DNA of 64,000 nucleotides, from the NCBI GenBank assembly GCA_958353395.1, contig CATWSG010000007.1, positions 1 through 64,000 on the forward strand. Reading direction: 5' to 3'. This document shows, in pieces, positions 1 to 8,413 of the stretch. The DNA comes from an uncultured Collinsella sp. (GTDB lineage: Bacteria > Actinomycetota > Coriobacteriia > Coriobacteriales > Coriobacteriaceae). Made by a program: the position numbers and the translations under genes. Numbering within the stretch: position 1 is the stretch's first letter; each line of letters begins with the position of its first letter. The notes beneath the pieces were generated by a model that was not told where the DNA came from, did no database searches, and worked only from the letters and a program-made list of their open reading frames with translations.

Positions 1-16
1 TAGCGGGTGGTTTAAA

Positions 17-37
17 GCTGGCCGCTGCGCGGCCAGC
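17..37. repeat. Perfect short inverted repeat
   Basis: Nine-base arms (GCTGGCCGC at 17-25, GCGGCCAGC at 29-37) around a 3-base loop. No U-run follows on the plus strand, so it may be a REP-like palindrome or the remains of a terminator for a gene left of the window. Confidence 0.5.
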
Positions 38-62
38 GGACTAAAGTCTTGAAAAAAATAAA

Positions 63-93
63 GGGGGCTCGGTTCAAAACCGAGCCCCCTTTT
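63..93 (-). terminator. Rho-independent terminator of the ten-gene kinase operon
   Basis: Twelve-base perfect stem (63-74 with 78-89) and 3-base loop. Read on the minus strand it is followed by a long T-rich tract, which fits the end of the operon whose last stop is at 144. A short T-run on the plus side means it could act in both directions. Confidence 0.85.
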
Positions 94-143
94 CATTTAG
101 CTATGGCTTTGCGACAAACACTGATCCATCCCTTTGGAGAATC

Positions 144-1208
144 CTACCGCTCCTCCAGCGTCCAGCCCTTCTGGGTGCAAAGGTCACGCAGGGTAGCCAC
201 CAGGTCGGCATTGGTATTGCTGTCGACCACGATCTTGTCGATATGATCCGCAGCGATGTTGAGCTTGGGGAACGAGTGGCTGCAACCCGACAGGTTGAGC
301 TCACCGACGTTGCAGGTAATCTCGAGTGCGCCAAGAATGTCATCGTTCGAAAGATCAATCTTCTCCACGTCACCCTGAAGGCCTTGGTCAACGGTAAAGA
401 ACATTAGATTCTTAAGACCCGAGGCGTTGATGGAATTGACAGCACCCTTAAGGCCCTCGATCTTAAAGGAATTAAGCTTGGGACAGACGCTCAGGTCGAG
501 GTCTTGGGTCGTCATGTCGCCAAACTTGAGCACCTCGAGTGCCTCGAGCTCGCTAAAGTCCGCACTCTTGGCGCTCAGGGTATTGATGCCGAGCGTATCG
601 AGCTTGTCCAGCTTGCTAATGGGCGTGAAATCCGTCACCTCGTCACTCACAACCAACTCCGTGATGCGTTGGGTCTCCTTGGCGGTCAGCTGGCCATCGT
701 CATCGTTATCGTAGTCGGCAAGCAACCCGTGCAGCGTATCATCCGAGATCGCATCAACATCGACGAGGCCTTTTTCTTTCTTGGTCTCGGAGCCAGAGGC
801 GTCAGTTGAGCTCGACTCTTTAGAGGCGCTCGACGAGGCTCCCCCGCCGCCCTGCACATCACCGACGCCGCCAATCACGGCGAAAGCGGCAACCGCGCCT
901 ATGACCACAACCGCCGCAAGCACTACCAGGGCGCGAACGCCGCCCAAGCGAGAGACGGCTTCATTAGCACGCTCAGCTGCCTGTCCATTCGGCTGGCCTG
1001 CAGGGCGAGGGATCCGACTTGTCGAACGCCCCGGCGTCTGCTGCGCCTGCCCAGCAGACTGTTCGGTTGCCTGCCCGTTCGGACGCATATTCACCCGCAC
1101 ATCCGGCGTCTCGGCAGCCTGCTCATGAGCCCCGCCCGAAGGCTGCTCGGTCACACGCTGAACCCGTTCGTTATCCCGCCAAGACATGTCGGGCTTAAAA
1201 TTCGCCAT
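144..1208 (-). CDS. Single-pass membrane protein with EF-hand-like loop and leucine-rich C-terminus
   Basis: Function unknown; 354 residues. The ATG at 1208 is preferred over an upstream GTG (1223) because a GAGGAGA site lies about 8 bases before it. A polar, Pro/Gln-rich N-terminus (1-85) is followed by one membrane helix at about 91-115, a Ser/Thr/Lys linker, then a canonical EF-hand loop (D167, D169, D171, G172, L174, E178) and a C-terminal region with irregular leucine-rich-like strands. The helix should put the EF-hand/LRR part outside the cell. It is the last gene of the operon and a diverged paralogue of the gene just upstream; both share an RLGG-x-R motif before the helix. An extracellular Ca2+-binding or ligand-binding partner of the kinases is inference only. 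Confidence 0.75.
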   Translation of the reverse strand: MANFKPDMSWRDNERVQRVTEQPSGGAHEQAAETPDVRVNMRPNGQATEQSAGQAQQTPGRSTSRIPRPAGQPNGQAAERANEAVSRLGGVRALVVLAAVVVIGAVAAFAVIGGVGDVQGGGGASSSASKESSSTDASGSETKKEKGLVDVDAISDDTLHGLLADYDNDDDGQLTAKETQRITELVVSDEVTDFTPISKLDKLDTLGINTLSAKSADFSELEALEVLKFGDMTTQDLDLSVCPKLNSFKIEGLKGAVNSINASGLKNLMFFTVDQGLQGDVEKIDLSNDDILGALEITCNVGELNLSGCSHSFPKLNIAADHIDKIVVDSNTNADLVATLRDLCTQKGWTLEER

Positions 1209-1235
1209 ATCGCTTCTCCTCACTTGAGCGCATCG

Positions 1236-2141
1236 CTACTGCTGCTCCATGGTGTAGCCGTAGTCACTGCTCATTTTTTGCAAATACTCGACCAGGCTGC
1301 TGCTCGTGTGGCTGTCGTACAAAATCTTGCCAACACGATTGGGTGTAAAAGTGAAATGGAAGGCATCTTCCCTGCCTGCCCCGCACAGATTGAGCGTTTC
1401 GACTCTGCTACCGATCTTCAGAACCTCGAGGTTCACATCACCCGACAGGTCAAGTGTCCCAATGCTGCCATCAAGGCCTTCGATCTGAACGTTCGTCAAC
1501 GAGGACATGTTTTTGGCATTCAAGGTATCGACGGGGCTCTCGAGCCTGTTTATGGTAACGCGCTGTAGCTGGGGAAAACGTGTGAGATCAACTTGAGGCA
1601 CCGAGCAGTCGCCAATGGACAGATGAGTGATATTGCTAATGGAGCTTATGTCGTAGCTTTCGCTGTCGTAGTCGCCGATGCCAAACGTCGTGATGTTGTG
1701 GAAGTTGGCCAACAGCGGAAGCGAATCAAACGACTCAACGTCGATTGAGCTAGCCTCATCTGCAGTCTCTTGCGAAATATTGCCGTCCTCATCTGCATCG
1801 AGCGCTAAGTCCGAGCGCAGCGCCTCGTCCGTAATTTCATCGAGCGTAAGCACCGTGGCCTTTTTCGCTTCTTCTTGGTGTCGCTCCTCTTTTTCTTTTT
1901 TACGCTGAGCGCGCGCCGCCTCCTCTTCTTGCTGTTGTTTGGCCTCGGCGCGTTGCTCGGTCTGCTGATTGGTGTCGGAGATGCCGCTTGTGATGGACGT
2001 GACCGCCACAATCGCGATGACTATCACCACGGCAAGAACGATCACTACGCGCGGACCGCCCAAGCGGTTCACGATATCGTTGATATCCGATCCGTTGGAT
2101 CCGGCGCCCCCGCGGTCAGACCCGTTCTGATTAATTGCCAT
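1236..2141 (-). CDS. Paralogous single-pass membrane protein with degenerate EF-hand loop
   Basis: 301 residues, function unknown. ATG at 2141 follows a GGAGGGGG site. Layout matches the next gene downstream: short polar N-terminus, RLGGPR motif, membrane helix at about 31-53, a charged Gln/Glu/Lys-rich stalk (about 57-95) that is probably coiled coil, then an EF-hand-like loop (D115, D117, D119, G120, I122; the twelfth position is Thr with Glu just before it) and a leucine-rich-like C-terminal part. The gap to the following start is 27 bases, so the two are co-transcribed. The pair probably arose by duplication inside the operon. Role in sensing or scaffolding is inferred from context only. 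Confidence 0.75.
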   Translation of the reverse strand: MAINQNGSDRGGAGSNGSDINDIVNRLGGPRVVIVLAVVIVIAIVAVTSITSGISDTNQQTEQRAEAKQQQEEEAARAQRKKEKEERHQEEAKKATVLTLDEITDEALRSDLALDADEDGNISQETADEASSIDVESFDSLPLLANFHNITTFGIGDYDSESYDISSISNITHLSIGDCSVPQVDLTRFPQLQRVTINRLESPVDTLNAKNMSSLTNVQIEGLDGSIGTLDLSGDVNLEVLKIGSRVETLNLCGAGREDAFHFTFTPNRVGKILYDSHTSSSLVEYLQKMSSDYGYTMEQQ

Positions 2142-2162
2142 CCGTGTTTCCCCCTCCGCCGC

Positions 2163-3404
2163 CTACAGGCGGTCCTTGTCGAAGTAGTCAGCGTCGCGCC
2201 AGTCACCGCGCCAGCGGTAGGCGTGGGCGTTCTCGCGCGACCAGTCGCTCAGGTGGCGCAGGATGAAGCGGCTCATGTCGTCCGCGAGCGGTTCGATCGG
2301 CCCCACGCGCCGCGCCTCGGCCGCCTGCTCCCAGAACGAGTACGCCATGAGGTAGAACGTGCCGGCGTCGACGTAGTCGCCCGGGTAGGCGGGGTCGTCG
2401 AACCAGCCGTGCGTGTCGGGCGTGCCGTTTTGCTCGCACCACTCCGCCACGTTGAGGGCGAGGCTCATCAGGGTCGTGTAGTCCTGCGGGTCGCCCGAGG
2501 CGAGCGCCTCGTGCAGGTTGGACATGGGGCCCTCGGCGCCGTAGACCGGGTAGTACAGGTCCCAGATCCTCGACGCCGCGTCGTCGGTGAGCTCCATCTG
2601 CGAGGGGCGGTCGCCCAGGCCGTCGTCGTAGACGGGCGCGTTGGGATCCTCCCCCGTGAAGGCCCCGACGCCGTAATCGAGCGTGGAGGCGCTGTTGCGG
2701 GCGCCGCGGGTCGCGCGGGCCATGGAGCCGAAGACCGAGTAGCCGCTGTGGTAGCCGCGGACCGTCTCGGTGACGAGCCGGCGCAGGCTGAAGTTCGCAT
2801 GCGCACGGTCGCGGGCCTCGCGGGTGGCGGCAGAACCGCGGAAGAAATACGTGGCGCCGATGATTAACTGCTTAATGATCAAGCTCAACGGGCCGGCAAT
2901 GATTTCTGTCAAAACTACGAGAAGACCAATGAATACAACAGCACCCAGAGCGAATGGATTGAATGCGCTATACCCCGGCGCCGGAAGCCCCGTATGCAAC
3001 ACATCGTCTCCGCCAACGTTCAAGTACATGCGGTACCAGACCGAGCAGAGCCCCCAAACCGTAAAAATACGCAGTGGGAAAAACCGAACAATGGTGGGAA
3101 TCGCGTCCACGATGCGCGAAAGATTGATGTTAAAGCGAGGGCGATTCGCGCCCTCGTTGTTTACCGGAGTAGCTGCCTCCGGATCGCCCGGAAGAGGCAC
3201 GCCAGCGCGTCGCGCTCGCAGGCGGTCGAGACGCTCCTGAGTAGAAACCGTTTGAGCCTGCGGTACATCTGACGAAATGGACGCTCCCGCAGTCTCACCC
3301 GCGAACGATGTCGCGTCCTCCTGCTGTCCCTCAGCACGAGCACTATAAAGACGCGCGAGACGCTCTTGCGCCGACAAGCCTTCTTGCTGTTTATCGTTTG
3401 CCAT
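2163..3404 (-). CDS. Membrane protein with duplicated N-terminal QERL motif and mosaic base composition
   Basis: 413 residues, not recognised. Two copies of a short motif, SAQERLARLYSARA (11-24) and STQERLDRLRARRA (54-67), lie in the predicted cytoplasmic N-terminus. Hydrophobic segments follow at about 108-128, 148-172 and 175-188. The C-terminal half (about 200-413) is soluble, acidic and Trp/Tyr-rich. Base composition changes sharply inside the gene: sampled 60-base windows give about 67-77% G+C between 2281 and 2760 but about 45-58% between 2881 and 3120. The break falls near the end of the membrane region, suggesting that the C-terminal domain was replaced by recombination. It sits 18 bases after the gene before it and 21 before the next. 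Confidence 0.7.
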   Translation of the reverse strand: MANDKQQEGLSAQERLARLYSARAEGQQEDATSFAGETAGASISSDVPQAQTVSTQERLDRLRARRAGVPLPGDPEAATPVNNEGANRPRFNINLSRIVDAIPTIVRFFPLRIFTVWGLCSVWYRMYLNVGGDDVLHTGLPAPGYSAFNPFALGAVVFIGLLVVLTEIIAGPLSLIIKQLIIGATYFFRGSAATREARDRAHANFSLRRLVTETVRGYHSGYSVFGSMARATRGARNSASTLDYGVGAFTGEDPNAPVYDDGLGDRPSQMELTDDAASRIWDLYYPVYGAEGPMSNLHEALASGDPQDYTTLMSLALNVAEWCEQNGTPDTHGWFDDPAYPGDYVDAGTFYLMAYSFWEQAAEARRVGPIEPLADDMSRFILRHLSDWSRENAHAYRWRGDWRDADYFDKDRL

Positions 3405-3422
3405 ATGTTTTGCCTTTATCTA

Positions 3423-4049
3423 TTAGTAATGGAAGTGTGTCTGGGCATAGCGGTTAAGCGCATACCCAAACTCCCTGGTCACCGTCTTGATAGTGTGCGT
3501 CTCCATCTTTCTGGTCTGAGGATTACGCCGGTTAAAGACGAACGTGGGCATAAAGCCGCTCACTTCTTGAAACCCGCTCAGCGAATTAAAGGGGATGATA
3601 ATCGGCGGATTGGAATTGCCCGGAGCGAAAAGCCTGCCCGCCACCGCCTTGCTATGACCCAAGCCTGGAACGAGCGACTTGACCACAGAATGGTTATCGA
3701 GCGTTGACCCCTCACGCTTGGCGATAATCTCAAGGTGGTTCTCGTAAATCCTAATGGAACATGGACGCCCATCGTACGAGCCCAAGCCCTCATTGATCAC
3801 CACGTCGTTTCGAATCTCACGTTGAGCCATGTTCGAACGCGAGTATGTATTTGTTTGAGAGCCGCGTTGAGACGCCACGTTCTCAATACCCAACATGTCA
3901 TCAAAGGCAGCCATGGCGCGTCGCTCGGTGCCATGGAGACCGTCATTGTGTTGCGGTGTATTGGGAACCTGCGGTCGAGGCACCACCGGTCGCTGTTGGC
4001 GACCATTATTGGAATCCGAGAAAAGATTCCCCAGTCGTAGCGTGGGCAT
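3423..4049 (-). CDS. Unknown soluble protein, possibly PH-like
   Basis: 208 residues. Start ATG at 4049 has AGGAG six bases upstream. The first 80 residues are polar and probably disordered (Asn/Gln/Pro-rich). From about 85 onward the pattern of short beta strands, with a SIRIYENHLEI segment, then IIIPFNSLSGF and a C-terminal helix, resembles bacterial PH-like domains. That reading is tentative. It follows the large kinase gene after a 99-base gap containing a hairpin, so its expression may be tuned separately from the upstream genes. It may be a substrate or adaptor of the kinase. Confidence 0.6.
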   Translation of the reverse strand: MPTLRLGNLFSDSNNGRQQRPVVPRPQVPNTPQHNDGLHGTERRAMAAFDDMLGIENVASQRGSQTNTYSRSNMAQREIRNDVVINEGLGSYDGRPCSIRIYENHLEIIAKREGSTLDNHSVVKSLVPGLGHSKAVAGRLFAPGNSNPPIIIPFNSLSGFQEVSGFMPTFVFNRRNPQTRKMETHTIKTVTREFGYALNRYAQTHFHY

Positions 4050-4080
4050 ACCATGCTCCTATCGTTTATCAAAATTAACA

Positions 4081-4115
4081 GGTCACCAAGGAGTCAGAAA
4101 CCCTCCTTGGCGACC
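4081..4115 (-). terminator. Hairpin between kinase gene and downstream genes
   Basis: Inverted repeat with one mismatch (GGTCACCAAGGAG with CTCCTTGGCGACC). No clear U-run follows on the minus strand, so a partial terminator or mRNA-processing hairpin that lowers expression of the last four genes is more likely than a strong stop. Confidence 0.45.
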
Positions 4116-4148
4116 CAAAACGGTTCATGAAAAGAGCGACCCGCTCTA

Positions 4149-7100
4149 TTAGGCGGAAAGGAAAAGGTAGAAGAAGAATGCGCAGATTCCAAAGCCAATC
4201 AGCATCACAATAAATCCGAAGATACTAAGCAGCTGTGCAATGGTCACAATACCCCAGAGGAAAAACTCGATGACGATCGGCAGGATCCAAGAGAAAAGCC
4301 AGGTGCGAATCGACTTTGCACTACCGGGGTGAGCATCGTCTCCAAAGAGAAGCATGACCGTCATACCACCGATGAGAATCGCCATTACTACGTCAAGCTT
4401 GGTAAACGTGTCGCCATCAACAAACATCGTTCCCATAAACCCAAAGGCGCTGGTGACAAGCGGAACGAAAACGACCAAGCGGCCAGCATAGCGTCCCAGT
4501 CTGTCCATCAGCTGCGGATCCATGTAAAACGCCGCCGGCGCACGACCACTTGAAAATGCAAGCGAACCGACCTGAGCAAGAGGCTTGTCCTCTGCCGACA
4601 TCGCAAGCTCCTCAAAAACCTGCCCCTTACGATCGGCAAACTCAACGAGCTGGAGCAAATATCGTTCAAGCGCATCCGAATTGGCATCGATATCGTTCCT
4701 AAGCGCGCTAACACGATCGGCGGCCGAATAAGAGCGCAGAAGATTGAGAGCGAGAAAACCAAAGCAGCCAATAAACGCAACCGCCAGGAAAATGCCCGCA
4801 AGCGGACCAAACGAACCCCAAGAAACAATCAGCTGACCAAAGGCACCACGGGAGCACATGATAAGGATGCAGTAAAGAAGCGCCACAAGAACGGTATACA
4901 TCAAAACACCCCGCTGCTCCTTCTTTATGGCAGCAGCGCGAGCATCGCTATCGGCAATACCCTCAACGACACCGTAATCGCGTGTATCCTGCTCGATAGC
5001 GGCCTTTAAGGAGCCGTCTGCAACACCGCGGCTATCCTCGAGGAACTCAGCATATTCGGCAGAGGAGATCAAGCTTTCATCTGCAAGAAGCCTTACGCCG
5101 CGAGCCGCGAGCAACCGCTCGTCAACGCCTTGGGATATAAGCTCGGCCACATAGCCGCGTGGCACGGCATCGTCGCCGACCTGAGCGCAAAACAGCGCAT
5201 TGCGCGTGCAGGGGCGCGTTCCGTGCTTTCCGTCGACTTCCCAGCCGTTCACATACGGAACAGGCGTGAGCTCCATATCTTCCCGAAGCTTGATTCCCTC
5301 AAGACGCGCGTTGGAACCAGCCTGGATGAGCATGGAAACGGCAGTGTTTGCCGGCGGATTCAATCCGAGCAGGGCAACTTTAACCGCCTCGCCCACAGAG
5401 CCTTGGGCCGAGTCGTAGAGGTCGGTGTGGGCGGCAAGCCACAGCCAAGCAGCATAGCTACCAAATTTACGATAAAACGCGCGCACCGCTTTCTTATTGA
5501 CCGCGACCTTATCCATATAATCGATCACGACATCTATATCGACGGCTCCGTGCGAAGTTGCCGCATCTCGAGCCGAGATAATTGCCGCCATCTCAGAAAC
5601 GCCCGCAAAATTGAGCAAGAATTCATCCAGCTTGTGAGCCGACGAGCAAACGCCAAAAAACGCCGCCGGACGATTAACAACCGACATAAGCACCGTCTGA
5701 GCAGCAGAACTTTTCTCCTCGCTGCGCGTCAGCAACCCCTTGAATAAACAAGCAGCGAAATGAGGATCACTCGAGTGCAGCGCCAACTTTTCGAGTTCAT
5801 GAATATCGGCAGCAAGCTTTGCGCGCTCATCGTTAAGATCGTTGTCTTGAGAAAGAATGCGAGATAAAAATCCCGAAGGCAGCACGCCTGACGATTTTGA
5901 CCCGTCGAGACCGGACAGAACGGCGTAGCGATCAATTTCGGTGACATCCATCTTGGCGATGCGTGCCGGGAGGGCATCGCTCGCATCGGTGAGCGAGACA
6001 TCCTCGCCGCGCCACGACATAATCTTGCCGTTGGACATCTCATAGATTACGCAAGCAAGGGCCAGGTCGGGATTGGACGCTGTCTGGATATCCTCTTCGA
6101 CCAACTGGTGAATCCTGGTCTGCAGGTCATTTTCACCCCAGTCGCCCATCAGGTTTTCGAGCTGCTGCTGGCTCATGCGAAGCTTGGCCTCGTCCCAATT
6201 GGAGGACAGCGTGCGAGCGAGCAACACCGGATCGCTATACAGCTTGCCGGCAAACTCGTAAGGTTTGCGTGCGCTACCGGCATCCATGGTGGGAAGTTTG
6301 CGATAGAAATGTTCCGGATCGGCCATCCAGTCTTTGACCTCTTCGTAGCCAAAGCGCTCGCCCGATAGCTCAAACGTCAAACCCTTGAGCAGGTTCCCCA
6401 AGGTCGCATCTTCCGGATGATTGAAGTCTGCAGGCTCGCCCGTCTCTTGGCGATCGGAAAGCGTATTGTCGTTTATGAACTCCTGCAGCGGATGGACATT
6501 GTTTTCGTAGAGCGTCCAGATCGTGTAGCCAAACGAATACCAGTCGTTACGAGGGTCGACCATGCCGCCACGACCGGGCGTGTAGCCGTCGGAGCGCGTC
6601 ATGGTGTTCGTCAGTCGGCTGTCAAATCCGGCAAGCGAGCGGGCGGAGCCATAATCTCCGAGCACAATCTGCTTGTCGTACAGGTAGACGTTCTGCGGCT
6701 TAATGTCACGATGGACAATGCCAAGCTCGGTATGGAGCAACTCGATTGCCTGGCTGAGCTCGGGAATCACGCGACTCTTAACCATATTCTTGCTACGGGG
6801 ACGATCAAAAAGGCATGTGGCCAGCGGCGTAATGGAAACATCCCACAGCTGAGGAGCCGCAGCCCCCACTTCGGTCGCGCTCAGGCCCTGGTGCAGATAG
6901 GCAAAGATGGGCAGTAGATGCGTTTGAGACACGGGGCGGCCATTAAGCCCCATTACGGCGCTTACCACCTTTTGATATGCCGAACGCTCGGCGCCCACAA
7001 GAGGCTTAAAGACCTTGGCAACGCATGCCAAACCATCGCTCACCCGCTCGGCGGCAACAATGCTAGATTGACCGCCATGGCCAATGACCTGTCCCAAATG

Positions 7101-7649
7101 AATAATAAACTGCTGCCCGTCATTCGAGACAACTGTCGCATCCTCCGCAACAAAAGGCGACGCAGATGCAGCGGCAGCATGTGCGCCCCCACGAGAAACG
7201 GTCACCGTTTCACCGTTTGGACTGGCCGTGGCGCCGCGCGAGACAGTTACCGTCTGGCCGTCGGCGCTCGCAGCGCGCGGCACCGTGACGGTTTCGCCTG
7301 CCGCAGAAGTACCAGGGCGTGAAACAGTAACGGTCTTGCCGTCGGCGCAAGCACCGACAGACGGCCTCGTAACCGTTACTGTTTCACCATTCGATTCAGT
7401 CATCGGGCGATGCACCGTTACGGTTTCGTCTGTCGATGGCGTACCGTCGCGGCGGACGGTGACCGTTTCGCCAGATGCCGGAGCGTCGGCTCGACGTACC
7501 GTCACGGTCTCTCCAGGCTCAGAAGTCTGGCCACCACGGTTCACGGTAACCGTCTCTCCCTCTACGGGCGCATTCCCGCGGCGCACCGTTACGGTCTCAT
7601 CATTGCCATTGCCACCATCTCGGTGTACCGTAATCGTCTCATCAGACAT
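4149..7649 (-). CDS. Large membrane Ser/Thr protein kinase with 11 ETVTV repeats
   Basis: Hanks-type kinase of 1166 residues. Residues 4-153 hold eleven copies of a 7-residue motif (ETVTV-x-R, with variants ETITV, KTVTV, QTVTV) separated by short Gly/Ser/Pro linkers. The kinase domain runs from about 183 to 450: glycine loop near 190-197, VAIK-type lysine K212, catalytic HRDIKPQN (313-320) and DYG (332-334) instead of DFG. A helical region follows, then about six membrane helices (near 915-932, 949-971, 1057-1075, 1086-1103, 1118-1140, 1141-1164). It starts 2 bases after the phosphatase stop, so kinase and PP2C should be made together. The threonine repeats look like an autophosphorylation ladder for FHA domains; that is inference. 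Kinase identity is firm, substrates unknown. Confidence 0.93.
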   Translation of the reverse strand: MSDETITVHRDGGNGNDETVTVRRGNAPVEGETVTVNRGGQTSEPGETVTVRRADAPASGETVTVRRDGTPSTDETVTVHRPMTESNGETVTVTRPSVGACADGKTVTVSRPGTSAAGETVTVPRAASADGQTVTVSRGATASPNGETVTVSRGGAHAAAASASPFVAEDATVVSNDGQQFIIHLGQVIGHGGQSSIVAAERVSDGLACVAKVFKPLVGAERSAYQKVVSAVMGLNGRPVSQTHLLPIFAYLHQGLSATEVGAAAPQLWDVSITPLATCLFDRPRSKNMVKSRVIPELSQAIELLHTELGIVHRDIKPQNVYLYDKQIVLGDYGSARSLAGFDSRLTNTMTRSDGYTPGRGGMVDPRNDWYSFGYTIWTLYENNVHPLQEFINDNTLSDRQETGEPADFNHPEDATLGNLLKGLTFELSGERFGYEEVKDWMADPEHFYRKLPTMDAGSARKPYEFAGKLYSDPVLLARTLSSNWDEAKLRMSQQQLENLMGDWGENDLQTRIHQLVEEDIQTASNPDLALACVIYEMSNGKIMSWRGEDVSLTDASDALPARIAKMDVTEIDRYAVLSGLDGSKSSGVLPSGFLSRILSQDNDLNDERAKLAADIHELEKLALHSSDPHFAACLFKGLLTRSEEKSSAAQTVLMSVVNRPAAFFGVCSSAHKLDEFLLNFAGVSEMAAIISARDAATSHGAVDIDVVIDYMDKVAVNKKAVRAFYRKFGSYAAWLWLAAHTDLYDSAQGSVGEAVKVALLGLNPPANTAVSMLIQAGSNARLEGIKLREDMELTPVPYVNGWEVDGKHGTRPCTRNALFCAQVGDDAVPRGYVAELISQGVDERLLAARGVRLLADESLISSAEYAEFLEDSRGVADGSLKAAIEQDTRDYGVVEGIADSDARAAAIKKEQRGVLMYTVLVALLYCILIMCSRGAFGQLIVSWGSFGPLAGIFLAVAFIGCFGFLALNLLRSYSAADRVSALRNDIDANSDALERYLLQLVEFADRKGQVFEELAMSAEDKPLAQVGSLAFSSGRAPAAFYMDPQLMDRLGRYAGRLVVFVPLVTSAFGFMGTMFVDGDTFTKLDVVMAILIGGMTVMLLFGDDAHPGSAKSIRTWLFSWILPIVIEFFLWGIVTIAQLLSIFGFIVMLIGFGICAFFFYLFLSA

Positions 7650-7651
7650 GG

Positions 7652-8413
7652 CTACTCCCCCACTTCAATTACAATCAGCGTTGCATCGTCCGTCGAGCCG
7701 TTCACCCGAGCCTCGGCATATAGCTCTTCGCACAACTGCGCACATGTCGAATCGCTCGCAAGCATCTGCTGCAAACGTTCCTGCGCAATCTGCCCATCGA
7801 TACCATCAGAACAGATCAGATAGCGATCGCCCGGAAGCATCACGGTCGTCTTGACCTCAAGATTGCGACCGCCCTGATTGAGTCCAATCGCGAGCTCAAT
7901 ACAATGCGAAACGGCATCATCCCTGTATTCAGCGCCAACGCCGCCCACGCGCCGCTCAGGCGTATGGTCACAGCTAAGCACGGCAAGCACACCGCCACGC
8001 AGTCGGTACACGCGAGAATCGCCGGCATTAAAAACAGCACCGTGCCCGTCAGGAGCAACCACGAGGCCAGCAACCGTGGATGCGGCAACAGGCAGTCCAT
8101 AGCGAGCCGCATACGACTCAACATCGTTCTCGGCTCGCTCGCCCGCCATGCGTAGGCGCTCCTGTAACGCGTTGACGGTATCGGCCTCAAAGACGCGCAC
8201 GGCCTGCGCAAACGCCTGAGCAGCAAGCGTCGAGGCGGCCGCTCCGTGCCCGCCTTCGCTCACACCGTCAAAGACTGCCATGCAGCCCATCTCGCGCTCG
8301 CCATCGCCTACCAGGCCATAGCAAAGGACGTTACCGTCAAGAAGCAAACGGTCCTCGTTGACGGGGTGATTGGTTCCCGCTTGAGTTTTTGCTGCAGCGA
8401 TAAACTTCGTCAT
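7652..8413 (-). CDS. PP2C-family Ser/Thr protein phosphatase
   Basis: 253 residues, the size of a bare PPM catalytic domain such as PrpC/Stp. Metal-binding motifs are present in order: NED (19-21), FDGVSEGGHG (48-57), AGDSR, a late SDG motif and the terminal DD-A-T segment. It would remove phosphate from phospho-Thr/Ser using Mg/Mn. The ATG at 8413 overlaps the TGA of the AAA+ gene (ATGA), with GGGAGG about 9 bases upstream; an in-frame TTG at 8419 is less likely. The stop is 2 bases before the kinase start. No membrane segment, so it acts in the cytoplasm, most simply by reversing the phosphorylation made by the adjacent kinases. Confidence 0.93.
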   Translation of the reverse strand: MTKFIAAAKTQAGTNHPVNEDRLLLDGNVLCYGLVGDGEREMGCMAVFDGVSEGGHGAAASTLAAQAFAQAVRVFEADTVNALQERLRMAGERAENDVESYAARYGLPVAASTVAGLVVAPDGHGAVFNAGDSRVYRLRGGVLAVLSCDHTPERRVGGVGAEYRDDAVSHCIELAIGLNQGGRNLEVKTTVMLPGDRYLICSDGIDGQIAQERLQQMLASDSTCAQLCEELYAEARVNGSTDDATLIVIEVGE

